Shown here: positions 23,309 to 31,198 of the stretch, in pieces
Numbering within the stretch: position 1 is the first letter of the stretch
Layout: every line of letters begins with the position of its first letter
From: CAYMRB01 sp964392615
GTDB lineage: Bacteria > Planctomycetota > UBA8108
Length of the DNA stretch: 44,539 nt
Assembly: GCA_964392615.1 (NCBI GenBank)
Contig: CAYMRB010000018.1
Location: 1-44,539 of the forward strand
Direction of reading: 5' to 3'
The notes under the pieces: generated by a model
Database searches by the model: none
The model's input: only the letters and a program-made list of their open reading frames with translations
What the model was told of the DNA's origin: nothing
Program-made: the position numbers and the translations under genes

Positions 23309-25123
23309 ATGAAACATCGCAATACGTGGTGCGTGTTCGCACTGCTCGCATCGCAGACATTCGCGGTGGCGCAGAAGACCGAGGTCACCGTTCAGAAGGG
23401 AACGGTCATCGCGGAGAGCGCCACGTCCAAGGTCGCGGTCAACGCCGGGCGCAAAGTGGTGCTCGAGTCGGACAGGGACCCGCTCGTGACCGTGGATGAT
23501 CCGATGGTCGATCATCTGATCGAGATCTACAAATGGACGGAGCAGGAGAAGCAGGCCAAGCGGGAGCAGATCGATAGCGCCGCGATTCTCATCTACAGCT
23601 TGGAGAACGGGAATCGCGTCACCTTTGCCAGTCTGATGGAGTTCCCCAACAACAAGGCCGAGCCGCGCGACGTGTTCCGCCTGGGGTGGTTCAGCCCGCT
23701 TCTGGTGGATCCCAAGTTCTACGACCTGGACGCGAATCTGCTGGAGTTCAAGCTCGAGGGAGTGAAGGGGCGATCCGGCTACTACGATCTGAGCTTCTCG
23801 AAGCCAGTCCCGCCGGGCGAGAAGTTCCGTTTCATCAGCGTCAGCAAGGCGAACGACATGGGCGACTGGGGGCTGTGGAAGGAAGGGGCGCTGTGGAACC
23901 TCCAGGGCGGCAACGGAGTCCGGAACTGCCTCAACTACTACCGGGTCATCCTGCCCGAGTCGGCCATCTTCGTCGATGCCAATCGTCCCGTAGCCATGGT
24001 CGATTCCTTCGAGGGAAGGGTCGCCGTGACGGTGAGGAACTTCACCGGACTGCTGCCCGACTCCACGTTTCAAGTGGCCTTCCTGTGGCCGAACAACGAC
24101 GGCGCCACCATGGCCGACGTCCCGCCGCGCTACCGCGGGCTGCGGAATGCTGACGAGATCGACGTCGTTCGGGTCGGGCGGCTCAGACGGGCGGAGATCC
24201 AGGGGGGCAAGGTCTTCGATGACCAGTCGAGTCCACTCGCGGCGCTGTTGACTCTCTACAGTGCGATCGTCCACAAGGACAAGGAGCGCTTCATCGCGGC
24301 CGTCGCCGACCCCGATATCAAGGAGGCCGCTGAAGAGCAGTTCGATATCATCCTCGGGATCGTCGGCGACCAGCTGCCTCAGATGATGGGGATTCTGGAC
24401 TTCCTGGGCACACTGCCCGAGCCCGAGAATCCAAGAAACGGTCAGCCGCACCCTGTCTATCTCTGCCGCACCGGCTCCCTTCTCTGCGAGCTGACGCTGA
24501 ACTTCACGTATCAGGACGGCAAGTGGTACCTGCAGAAAATCGAGCCCGGCGGCAAACGGCAGGGCAGTTCCGACGGCGAGGTCGACACCCGGCTCACCGG
24601 GGAGAAGGCGGTCTTGAGTGCGGCCACGTACGAGGGCCTGCGGCCGGGGCGGTTCATGACCGAGTGGCTGTTCCTCGGCCCGATCACGATCCCTTGGCAG
24701 GGCGACGGGTTCTTTCCCGACGATCCGGCCCAACGGAAGGCGTTCGACGAGGAACCCTTCAGCGTGGAACGTTTCGAGCCCGAGGTGACCATCCACGAGA
24801 AGAAGTACGAGTGGGGCGTGCTGACGTCCGACTACGGCGTCGTCAACCTCACCCATATCGAGCCCAATTGGTACAAGACGGCCTATGCTTGGGCCCAGAT
24901 CGAGATGGCCGAAGAGACCAGCTGCATCCTGGGCCTCGGCTCCGACGACAGCGTGAAGGTCTGGCTGAACGGCAAGCTCGTCCACGAGAACTGGACGTTC
25001 CGTGGACTGACGCCCGACACGGATCGCGTCCCCGTCACCTTCCGCAAGGGCAAGAACCAGCTCGTGCTGAAGATCCAGAACGGCGGCGGCGATTGGGGCT
25101 TCTGTTGCCGGCTGCTGGAATGA
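23309..25123 (+). CDS. Secreted protein of unknown function with C-terminal jelly-roll domain
   Basis: A 604-residue exported protein with a signal peptide (residues 1-22, ending near AVAQ). Residues about 25-55 resemble a short FecR-like beta segment (VTVQKGTVIAESATSKVAVNAGRKVVLE). The middle is unrecognised. The C-terminal 140 residues (SDDSVKVWLNGKLVHENWTF, then FRKGKNQLVLKIQNGGGDWGF) match the PA14-like or sialate-esterase-type jelly-roll domains found beside glycosidase domains. AAGGGA lies a few bases before ATG 23309. It sits 54 bases after the anti-sigma gene, so it is probably in the sigma regulon and may interact with the FecR domain. No catalytic motif was recognised. Confidence 0.7.
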   Translation: MKHRNTWCVFALLASQTFAVAQKTEVTVQKGTVIAESATSKVAVNAGRKVVLESDRDPLVTVDDPMVDHLIEIYKWTEQEKQAKREQIDSAAILIYSLENGNRVTFASLMEFPNNKAEPRDVFRLGWFSPLLVDPKFYDLDANLLEFKLEGVKGRSGYYDLSFSKPVPPGEKFRFISVSKANDMGDWGLWKEGALWNLQGGNGVRNCLNYYRVILPESAIFVDANRPVAMVDSFEGRVAVTVRNFTGLLPDSTFQVAFLWPNNDGATMADVPPRYRGLRNADEIDVVRVGRLRRAEIQGGKVFDDQSSPLAALLTLYSAIVHKDKERFIAAVADPDIKEAAEEQFDIILGIVGDQLPQMMGILDFLGTLPEPENPRNGQPHPVYLCRTGSLLCELTLNFTYQDGKWYLQKIEPGGKRQGSSDGEVDTRLTGEKAVLSAATYEGLRPGRFMTEWLFLGPITIPWQGDGFFPDDPAQRKAFDEEPFSVERFEPEVTIHEKKYEWGVLTSDYGVVNLTHIEPNWYKTAYAWAQIEMAEETSCILGLGSDDSVKVWLNGKLVHENWTFRGLTPDTDRVPVTFRKGKNQLVLKIQNGGGDWGFCCRLLE

Positions 25124-25250
25124 GCCGCGACCAGCCGCCGCACCGGTGAGACGATGCGGGAGCGCGGGGCGTCTACGGCGGAACATCCGTCTGGCGCTCC
25201 CGCGCGGGATGTGCGACGCTCGACTGCAGCTACCGCACGGAGGGTCGGTC

Positions 25251-28200
25251 ATGCGTCAACGCCTCGTCTCGCGGCGGATGCTCGTCGCAGTCGCCTGCGC
25301 TCTCGCCGCGTCGGCTTCGGCGCCGCTCGCTGCAGCTCCCGAAGAGTCGGCGATTCCGCTGCTCGCTCACTGGAAGCTCGAGGAGCCGACCGGCGGCGTC
25401 CTTCGCGATGCCGGCCCGAACGGCTGGCACGCGCCGCTGCCGCGCCGCGGTTCGCGCCTCGACCGGGTTCCCGGCGTGTTCGGCGCCGCGTTGAAGCTCA
25501 GCGGTTCGCATCACCTGAAGATCCCGGTCAGCGCCGACTTCTCGCAGCTCGCTCGGATCTCCCTCAGCGCGTGGGTGCGTCCTGTCGACCTGTCCAGCTA
25601 TCGGGAGATCTTCCGCAAGGAGGACGGCAACCGACGCGTGCTGTTCTCGTTCCAGCACGGCGGGACGATCCTGTCGCTCGGCTTGAACATCGACGGCTAC
25701 GTCGAGTGCGACGCGCGCATCGAACCGTCGCGCGTCCTCGACGGCGCATGGCACCACTGTGCCGCGACGTTCGACGGCCAGTGGATGCGCGTTTATCTCG
25801 ACGGCGCCGAGGTCGGCTCGCTGCGGCGGCCGGGTAAGATCGTCGCTGGCGGCGTGGCCCCGGGATGCATCGGCTCGTCGAACGGCGGCGAGTGCTTCCA
25901 GGGCTCGCTCGACGATCTGCGGATCTGGTCCGACGCGCTCCCGGATGGGCAGATTCGCGGGCTTTACGCGAGCGGCTTGAAGTCCGTTCAAGCCCTCGTC
26001 GCTGAGCTCGCGGCGGAGCTCGACGATCTGCACATGCCGGAAGGAGGCACGTTCTCCGAGACTCTCGCTGCGCTTCGCTCGCAGCTCGCCGCGCGCGATC
26101 CGCGCATTGCCCTCGAGCTCGCTCCTGCGCTCGTGACTCGCCTGAAAGCCGCGTTCCCCGATCCGTACGCCGACTTCGTCCGCTGGGCCGGCGTCAGTTC
26201 GATCGCGTACTTGTCGTCGCGCGATGCCGGGCTCGACGTGCGACTCGCGGAAGACGCGGTGGAGCTGCTCGTCGAGTACAAGCCGGTCACCTCCGAGCAG
26301 CGCGCGTGTCAGAGCCCCGAAGACGCACGGCGCTGGACCGAGGTCGCCGCGATCGAGGCGCGATTCGAGAGGCTGCGCGCGCGCGGCGACGCGGCGAGGT
26401 TCTCTTCGGCGTGGATCGATCTGATCGTCGACGCGTCGCGTCGCGTCGAGCACCGACCGCGCGTGTCCGAAGCCGTCGCGCCGTACGTGCGACCGAGCAC
26501 CGTGCCGACGCGCGACCTCACCGGCGACGAAGCCCGCGAGCACCTCGAGCGCGATTGGCTGCACCAGGCCGACAGCGGCGATCCGTCCGTCGAACGCACG
26601 CGCAGTGAGATCGGCTGGTCTCGCGAGCTCGCCGCGCGCATCGCGGCAGAGCATCCGGGGGCGGTCGACTTCTCGCAGGAGCTCGACGAACTCGACAAGC
26701 TCGAGGGGCGCATCGCGTCGACGTCGGACGCCGCATCTCGTCGTGCGCTGTATCTTGCCGTGCGTCGCGTCAAGCGCGCCGTCGCGCTCGCCAATCCGGT
26801 CGTCGACTTCGATCGAGTCCTGCTCGTCGACATGCCGTTCCCGGCGGGCTCCGAGTGGCCACACGAGACGCGGCATCGCCTCGGCTACATGGCCGTGCCC
26901 GGCGGTCGTCTCCTCGTGCTCGCTGGATTGTCGCCGGCGGGGCGCCTGACGCAGCTGATGCCCAAGGCGCCGCTGCACGGTTCGTTCTGGCGCCCCGACG
27001 TGTCGTACGACGGCGACAAGGTGCTCGTGTCGTTCAAGCCGCACAACGAGAAGGCGTTCCACCTCTACGAGATCGACGCCGACGGCTCGAACCTCCGCCA
27101 GCTCACCCACGGCCCGTACGACGATCTCGACCCGGTCTACCTGCCCGACGACGAGAACATCGTCTTCTCGACCACGCGCGGCCACACGTACGTGCGCTGT
27201 ATGCCGCCGACGAACGCGTACGTGCTCGCGCGCTGCCGGCGCGACGGTCGCGACATCTACCTGATCTCGCGCAACAACGAGCCCGACTACCTGCCGTCCG
27301 TCATGGACGACGGCCGCCTCGTCTACACGCGTTGGGAGTACACGGACAAGCCGCTCTGGCGCGCCCAAGGGTTGTGGACCTCCAACCCCGACGGCACGCA
27401 AGTGAGCACGCTGTGGGGCAATCAGAGCGTCTGGCCCGATCTCTTGAAGGACGTGCGCAGCATCCCCGGCAGCCGTCGCGTCATGTTCACCGGTAGCGCG
27501 CACCACAATTGGTTCAGCGGCTCGGTCGGCATCGTCGACCCGGGCGTCGGATTCCACTTCCCCGCAGGGCTGACGAAGGTCACCGCCGACCGCGCGTGGC
27601 CCGAGTCCGGAGACGGTCCGGTCGATCCGATCGAGTCGCCGAGCTATCACCCGAGTGGACGGTACGCCGCGTACTACTCGCCCTATCCACTCAGCGAGCG
27701 CGACTTTCTCGTGTCCGCCAACCGCGGCGGCAAGTTCGTGCTCTACCTGATGGACGTCGATGGCAACCGCGAGCTCATCTATGAGGGCGTGCACAACATC
27801 TTCCACGCGCAACCACTCAGGGCACGGCCTCGGCCGCCGGTCATCCCCGACCGTGTCGACTGGCCGCAGCGCGAGGAACGTCTCGATCCGAAGAGCGGTG
27901 TCCTCTTCAGCGACGACGTTCGTCAAGGTGCGCCGGAAGAGCTGCGCCGGCGTGTGAAGTACCTTCGCGTCCTCGCGATCGAGCCGAAGACGTACACGTA
28001 CTGGCACAAGAGGCCGTACATCTCGACGGGCCCTGTCGTGTCGATGGTGCAGTCCGACGGCGTCAAGCGCATCCTCGGAACTGTGCCGGTCGAGGCGGAC
28101 GGCTCGGTCAACTTTCGCGTGCCGTCGGGGCAGGCGCTCCACTTCCAGCTGCTCGACGAGCGATATCGCGCGTTGCAGACGATGCGCAGCTTCACCGGCG

Positions 28201-28853
28201 TCATGCCGGGCGAGTACCGCGGCTGTCTAGGCTGTCACGAGTCGCACAGCCGAGCGCCGGTGTCCGACGGCCAGTCGCTGGCGCTCTCGCGTGCGCCGAG
28301 CGAGATCACGCCGCCGCCGTGGGGCGACGAGTCCGTGGGCTACGAGCGCTTCGTGCAGCCGGTGCTCGATGAGTACTGCGGCGAGTGCCATCAGGGCGAC
28401 GGTGAGGCGCGCAAGGTGCTCGATCTGACACTGCGACCCGGTTTCCGCATGTTCCCCGAGCCGTACGTCACGCTGACGGGAAGGCCGACCTGGGGCGCTC
28501 CGTACAAGAAGCCCGCCAACCCGCCGCCGGGATTCGGCATCGCGAACACGATCCTCGTCGAGGCCTACCATCAGCGCGACCCGCAGGCCTACGCGACGCC
28601 CGCGCCGATGACCGCGCTATCGTACAAGAGCCCGCTCATCGACCTCGCGTCCAGCGGCGAGCACTACGACGTCAAGGTCGACACGGTCAGCCTGCGCAAG
28701 CTCATCGCCTGGATCGATGCGATGTGTCCGCTGCGCGGCGCTGAGGAGATCCGCGCGATTCCCGATCCGGAGTTTCAGGGCATCGACTGGCTGTCGATCC
28801 GCCCGCAGGTCGAGAACGCGCCGCGGATCGTGCGGCCGGGGCCGGTGGATTGA
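25251..28853 (+). CDS. LamG - dihaem (HzsA-like) exported protein
   Basis: A 1200-residue protein with a signal peptide (residues 1-28). A LamG/concanavalin-like domain (about 35-245; LAHWKLEEPTGG and DGAWHHCAATFDGQWMRVYLDG) is followed by a helical region and DFDRVLLVDMPF near 520. A TolB-like propeller region (about 530-870; EIDADGSNLRQLTHG, LPDDENIVFSTTR) comes next, then the hydrazine synthase alpha-like core GTVPVEADGSVNFRVP. Two haem c motifs follow: CLGCH (992-996) and CGECH (1043-1047). ATG 25251 is favoured by GGAGGG at 25239-25244; a longer in-frame version from 25146 lacks these supports. It is the second of three paralogues here and follows the ECF sigma/anti-sigma unit. The LamG domain probably binds a polysaccharide; the redox reaction is unknown. 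Confidence 0.82.
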   Translation: MRQRLVSRRMLVAVACALAASASAPLAAAPEESAIPLLAHWKLEEPTGGVLRDAGPNGWHAPLPRRGSRLDRVPGVFGAALKLSGSHHLKIPVSADFSQLARISLSAWVRPVDLSSYREIFRKEDGNRRVLFSFQHGGTILSLGLNIDGYVECDARIEPSRVLDGAWHHCAATFDGQWMRVYLDGAEVGSLRRPGKIVAGGVAPGCIGSSNGGECFQGSLDDLRIWSDALPDGQIRGLYASGLKSVQALVAELAAELDDLHMPEGGTFSETLAALRSQLAARDPRIALELAPALVTRLKAAFPDPYADFVRWAGVSSIAYLSSRDAGLDVRLAEDAVELLVEYKPVTSEQRACQSPEDARRWTEVAAIEARFERLRARGDAARFSSAWIDLIVDASRRVEHRPRVSEAVAPYVRPSTVPTRDLTGDEAREHLERDWLHQADSGDPSVERTRSEIGWSRELAARIAAEHPGAVDFSQELDELDKLEGRIASTSDAASRRALYLAVRRVKRAVALANPVVDFDRVLLVDMPFPAGSEWPHETRHRLGYMAVPGGRLLVLAGLSPAGRLTQLMPKAPLHGSFWRPDVSYDGDKVLVSFKPHNEKAFHLYEIDADGSNLRQLTHGPYDDLDPVYLPDDENIVFSTTRGHTYVRCMPPTNAYVLARCRRDGRDIYLISRNNEPDYLPSVMDDGRLVYTRWEYTDKPLWRAQGLWTSNPDGTQVSTLWGNQSVWPDLLKDVRSIPGSRRVMFTGSAHHNWFSGSVGIVDPGVGFHFPAGLTKVTADRAWPESGDGPVDPIESPSYHPSGRYAAYYSPYPLSERDFLVSANRGGKFVLYLMDVDGNRELIYEGVHNIFHAQPLRARPRPPVIPDRVDWPQREERLDPKSGVLFSDDVRQGAPEELRRRVKYLRVLAIEPKTYTYWHKRPYISTGPVVSMVQSDGVKRILGTVPVEADGSVNFRVPSGQALHFQLLDERYRALQTMRSFTGVMPGEYRGCLGCHESHSRAPVSDGQSLALSRAPSEITPPPWGDESVGYERFVQPVLDEYCGECHQGDGEARKVLDLTLRPGFRMFPEPYVTLTGRPTWGAPYKKPANPPPGFGIANTILVEAYHQRDPQAYATPAPMTALSYKSPLIDLASSGEHYDVKVDTVSLRKLIAWIDAMCPLRGAEEIRAIPDPEFQGIDWLSIRPQVENAPRIVRPGPVD

Positions 28854-28854
28854 C

Positions 28855-28969
28855 GGCATGGGCTGACGGGCAGCCGCCACCGAGGCCCTAGTGAACGTCT
28901 CGTGCGGCAGCCCATGCCCGCGGAGTTGGAGCTGACCGCTTCGCGGCAGCTCAACTCCGCGTGGTCAGC
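28855..28969. repeat. Nested inverted repeats between convergent genes
   Basis: Two hairpins stand side by side. GGCATGGGCTG (28855-28865) pairs with CAGCCCATGCC (28908-28918). CGCGGAGTTGGAGCTG (28919-28934) pairs with CAGCTCAACTCCGCG (28947-28961) with one bulged base. A third pair, GCTGACC (28931-28937) with GGTCAGC (28963-28969), competes with the second. Located between the ends of two convergent genes, they probably act as a two-way transcription terminator, although there is no T-run. A mobile palindromic repeat is the alternative. Confidence 0.65.
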
Positions 28970-28985
28970 ACCAGGGGCTCAACGG

Positions 28986-31064
28986 TTATCCCCCACCCGC
29001 GGCCTCCCCGACCACGCCGGCAACACNNNNNNNNNNGCCGCCGTCGATCAACCCGATCCGTCCCGTGGACCGCCCCGGCAGACTGAAGCACTCGATCAGG
29101 ATGTCGTCGAGGTAGAGCTCGAGCAGCGAGTGCTTCACGAGCACGCGGAAGCGCGCAGGCTTGCCGAATCGCATCTCGCGATCGACCCGCTTCTCGATCT
29201 TGATCCCCGTGCCGTCGGCGCTCATCTGGCCGAGCTTCGCCCTGCCGCTCGCGTCGAACAGAGCCGCTGCCCCCTTGTTCCCGTCGCACTCGAGCCAGAA
29301 GCCGAGGGGGGGCTTCTCCTTCGATGCCGGCAGCTCGATCGTGCCCTTCAGCATCACGCCGGCGTCGATGTCGAACGAGCCCGCCAGCATCGCGATCGGC
29401 CCTGCTGTCGTCGGTTCGGCTCTCTTCACCGCGACGGACCGACTTTCGAGCGCGTCGTTACCCGGCCACCAGCCGAGACGCAGCGTGCCCTCGTCGTCGA
29501 TGACGGTCGACTTCAGCGGCGAGAAGTACACGGGGCCGTGCCGCGCGATCGCGTGATGGTCGACGAGCACGCCGTCCGGCGTCGGGAAGAACCGCGAGAA
29601 GTACGTGTGCCCCGACAGTAGGTCCCGGTTCTTCCTCGCCGGCCGGAACGGTCCCTGCGGACTCTCGGCGACGAGTGTGATCATCTTTCCGTGCGTGCCG
29701 AACATCATCAGATAGCGATCGCCGAAACGCTCGACCGCGCCGACCTCACCGCCGCTGACGCCTGGCGTCTCCGGTGGCTCGAGCGCCTTCCACGTCACGC
29801 CGTCGAGCGTCTCGCCGAAGCCGAAGCGGCCGCCCCGGGTAGAATCGTGGGAAGACTCCGCGTTCTTCGGCGTCGCGGTCCAATAGCCGAACAAGCCGCC
29901 ACCCGGGCGTGGAATCGTGTAGATGCAGTCCCAGCGTCCGTCCTGCTCGTACCACCGCGTGTCCTGGACGAACTCGTATCGATCGTCGAGACGCTGCCAG
30001 TTGACGAGGTCGGTCGATGTCGCGAAGAAGATCGTCTGTCGCGGGCCGCGCCACTCCGAGAAATTCATCACGTAGCGACCGTCGGTCTCGAAGTTCGGCG
30101 ATTTCCACGTCGAGCCGGTGCCCATCCACTTGACGTCCGGTCGCTTCGCCAACAGGCGCCCGTGCTCTTTCCAGTGCACCCCGTCGGGAGATGTCGCGAG
30201 CGAGATGTTGTCCCACGAGCGGCTGCGATTCGCGAGGTAGTAGAGGTAGTACACGCCGTCGTGGAGGTACAGCCACGTGTCCCACATGCGACCGGTCTCG
30301 CGTAGCCGGGGGCGGTAGAACATCGTCTGTTCCACGATCTCGCGCGGCCGTCGGATCTCCGCGTACGCGTCCTCGCCGTTCAGGACGAGCCTGCCGGTTT
30401 CGATTCGCGCTGCGCCACGCAGCGTGCCTGCGGGGAACGTGCCCGCCAGATCCGTCACCGTGCCGTCCTCGAAGGTCCACCAGCCGAGCGGCTTCGGAGC
30501 GACCTTCGGCAGCGTCGAGCCGCGCACTGGCTCGAGTGCGGCGATGGCGGACGGGTCCAGTGCGACATCGTATACGCGAGCCTCTTCGACCGTGCCGGAC
30601 AGGAATCCGATCTCGCCCATCCCGCCGACGTAGCGCAGGCCGAGCAGCACCGTCGCGTCGACGTCGAACGGTTGGGGGCGATCGATTCGATACGCGGCGT
30701 ACGGCTTCGCGTATCGGTAGATAGTCACCTTCGGGCCAGAGTATGCGATCACGATCTCGACGACGGTTCTCGCGTCGGCCGTCTCCTCCGGATACGCGGA
30801 CTGATCCGCTGGCGTACGCCGGAAGAAGTCGCTGCCGGCCATCCACTTGCCCGGCGTCCGTTCGCCGAAGACGATCGCATCGAAGCGCTCCTGGTCGTCG
30901 ATCAGCGTCAACGCACTGCCGGCGCGCTGCTCGGTATCCGTGAGCGAAACCCACGCGACGAGGGTCTTGTCGGTCAGCTGCCGATCGCCTGCCGTCGCCG
31001 CGAGGGGCGCCAAGGCGAGGGCGACCGTCGCGAACAGCCAATAGCATCGGGATCGCTTCTGCAT
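28986..31064 (-). CDS. Secreted GH32/GH43-like five-bladed propeller glycosidase, interrupted by an assembly gap
   Basis: About 692 residues. A signal peptide covers residues 1-26. A LamG-like region lies at about 30-240 (LVAWVSLTDTEQRAGS, GWWTFEDGTVTDLAG). A five-bladed propeller typical of clan GH-J/GH-F follows (about 250-500), with repeated blades such as GVYYLYYLANRS and PRQTIFFATSTDLVNWQRL. A C-terminal beta-sandwich (about 530-690; LLELYLDDILIECFSLPGRSTGRIGLIDGG) is as in GH32. The catalytic residues are uncertain; MWDTW may correspond to the nucleophile loop. ATG 31064 has GAGGG six bases upstream. Ten Ns at 29027-29036 hide the last residues, so the true stop (now 28986) is unsure. 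The upstream region carries the 11-bp repeats. Confidence 0.75.
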   Translation of the reverse strand: MQKRSRCYWLFATVALALAPLAATAGDRQLTDKTLVAWVSLTDTEQRAGSALTLIDDQERFDAIVFGERTPGKWMAGSDFFRRTPADQSAYPEETADARTVVEIVIAYSGPKVTIYRYAKPYAAYRIDRPQPFDVDATVLLGLRYVGGMGEIGFLSGTVEEARVYDVALDPSAIAALEPVRGSTLPKVAPKPLGWWTFEDGTVTDLAGTFPAGTLRGAARIETGRLVLNGEDAYAEIRRPREIVEQTMFYRPRLRETGRMWDTWLYLHDGVYYLYYLANRSRSWDNISLATSPDGVHWKEHGRLLAKRPDVKWMGTGSTWKSPNFETDGRYVMNFSEWRGPRQTIFFATSTDLVNWQRLDDRYEFVQDTRWYEQDGRWDCIYTIPRPGGGLFGYWTATPKNAESSHDSTRGGRFGFGETLDGVTWKALEPPETPGVSGGEVGAVERFGDRYLMMFGTHGKMITLVAESPQGPFRPARKNRDLLSGHTYFSRFFPTPDGVLVDHHAIARHGPVYFSPLKSTVIDDEGTLRLGWWPGNDALESRSVAVKRAEPTTAGPIAMLAGSFDIDAGVMLKGTIELPASKEKPPLGFWLECDGNKGAAALFDASGRAKLGQMSADGTGIKIEKRVDREMRFGKPARFRVLVKHSLLELYLDDILIECFSLPGRSTGRIGLIDGGXXXXVAGVVGEAAGGG
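29027..29036. other. Assembly gap (10 N)
   Basis: Ten Ns mark a scaffold join of unknown real length. It falls in the last codons of the GH32/GH43-like gene and next to strong inverted repeats, which may have caused the break. Confidence 0.95.
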
Positions 31065-31081
31065 CGAAAGCCCTCTCTCGC

Positions 31082-31119
31082 TTGACGGTTCCTTGACGGT
31101 TCCTTGACGGTTCCTTGAC
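31082..31119. repeat. Three and a half direct repeats of TTGACGGTTCC
   Basis: The 11-bp unit repeats without spacer at 31082, 31093 and 31104, with a partial copy at 31115. It lies in the 134-base space between a minus-strand glycosidase start (31064) and a plus-strand dihaem gene start (31199). The 11-bp period puts each copy on almost the same face of the helix, as in arrays for a regulator. The + strand reads TTGACG, like a -35; the other strand reads GGAACC, like an ECF -35. Confidence 0.9.
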
Positions 31120-31198
31120 GGGTTCGCTTCCACCCTTGCCCTTTGTCCTCGCCTGCGGGACAGTAGCCGGTGGACCGAAGGCACTGGCAGGGTACACC

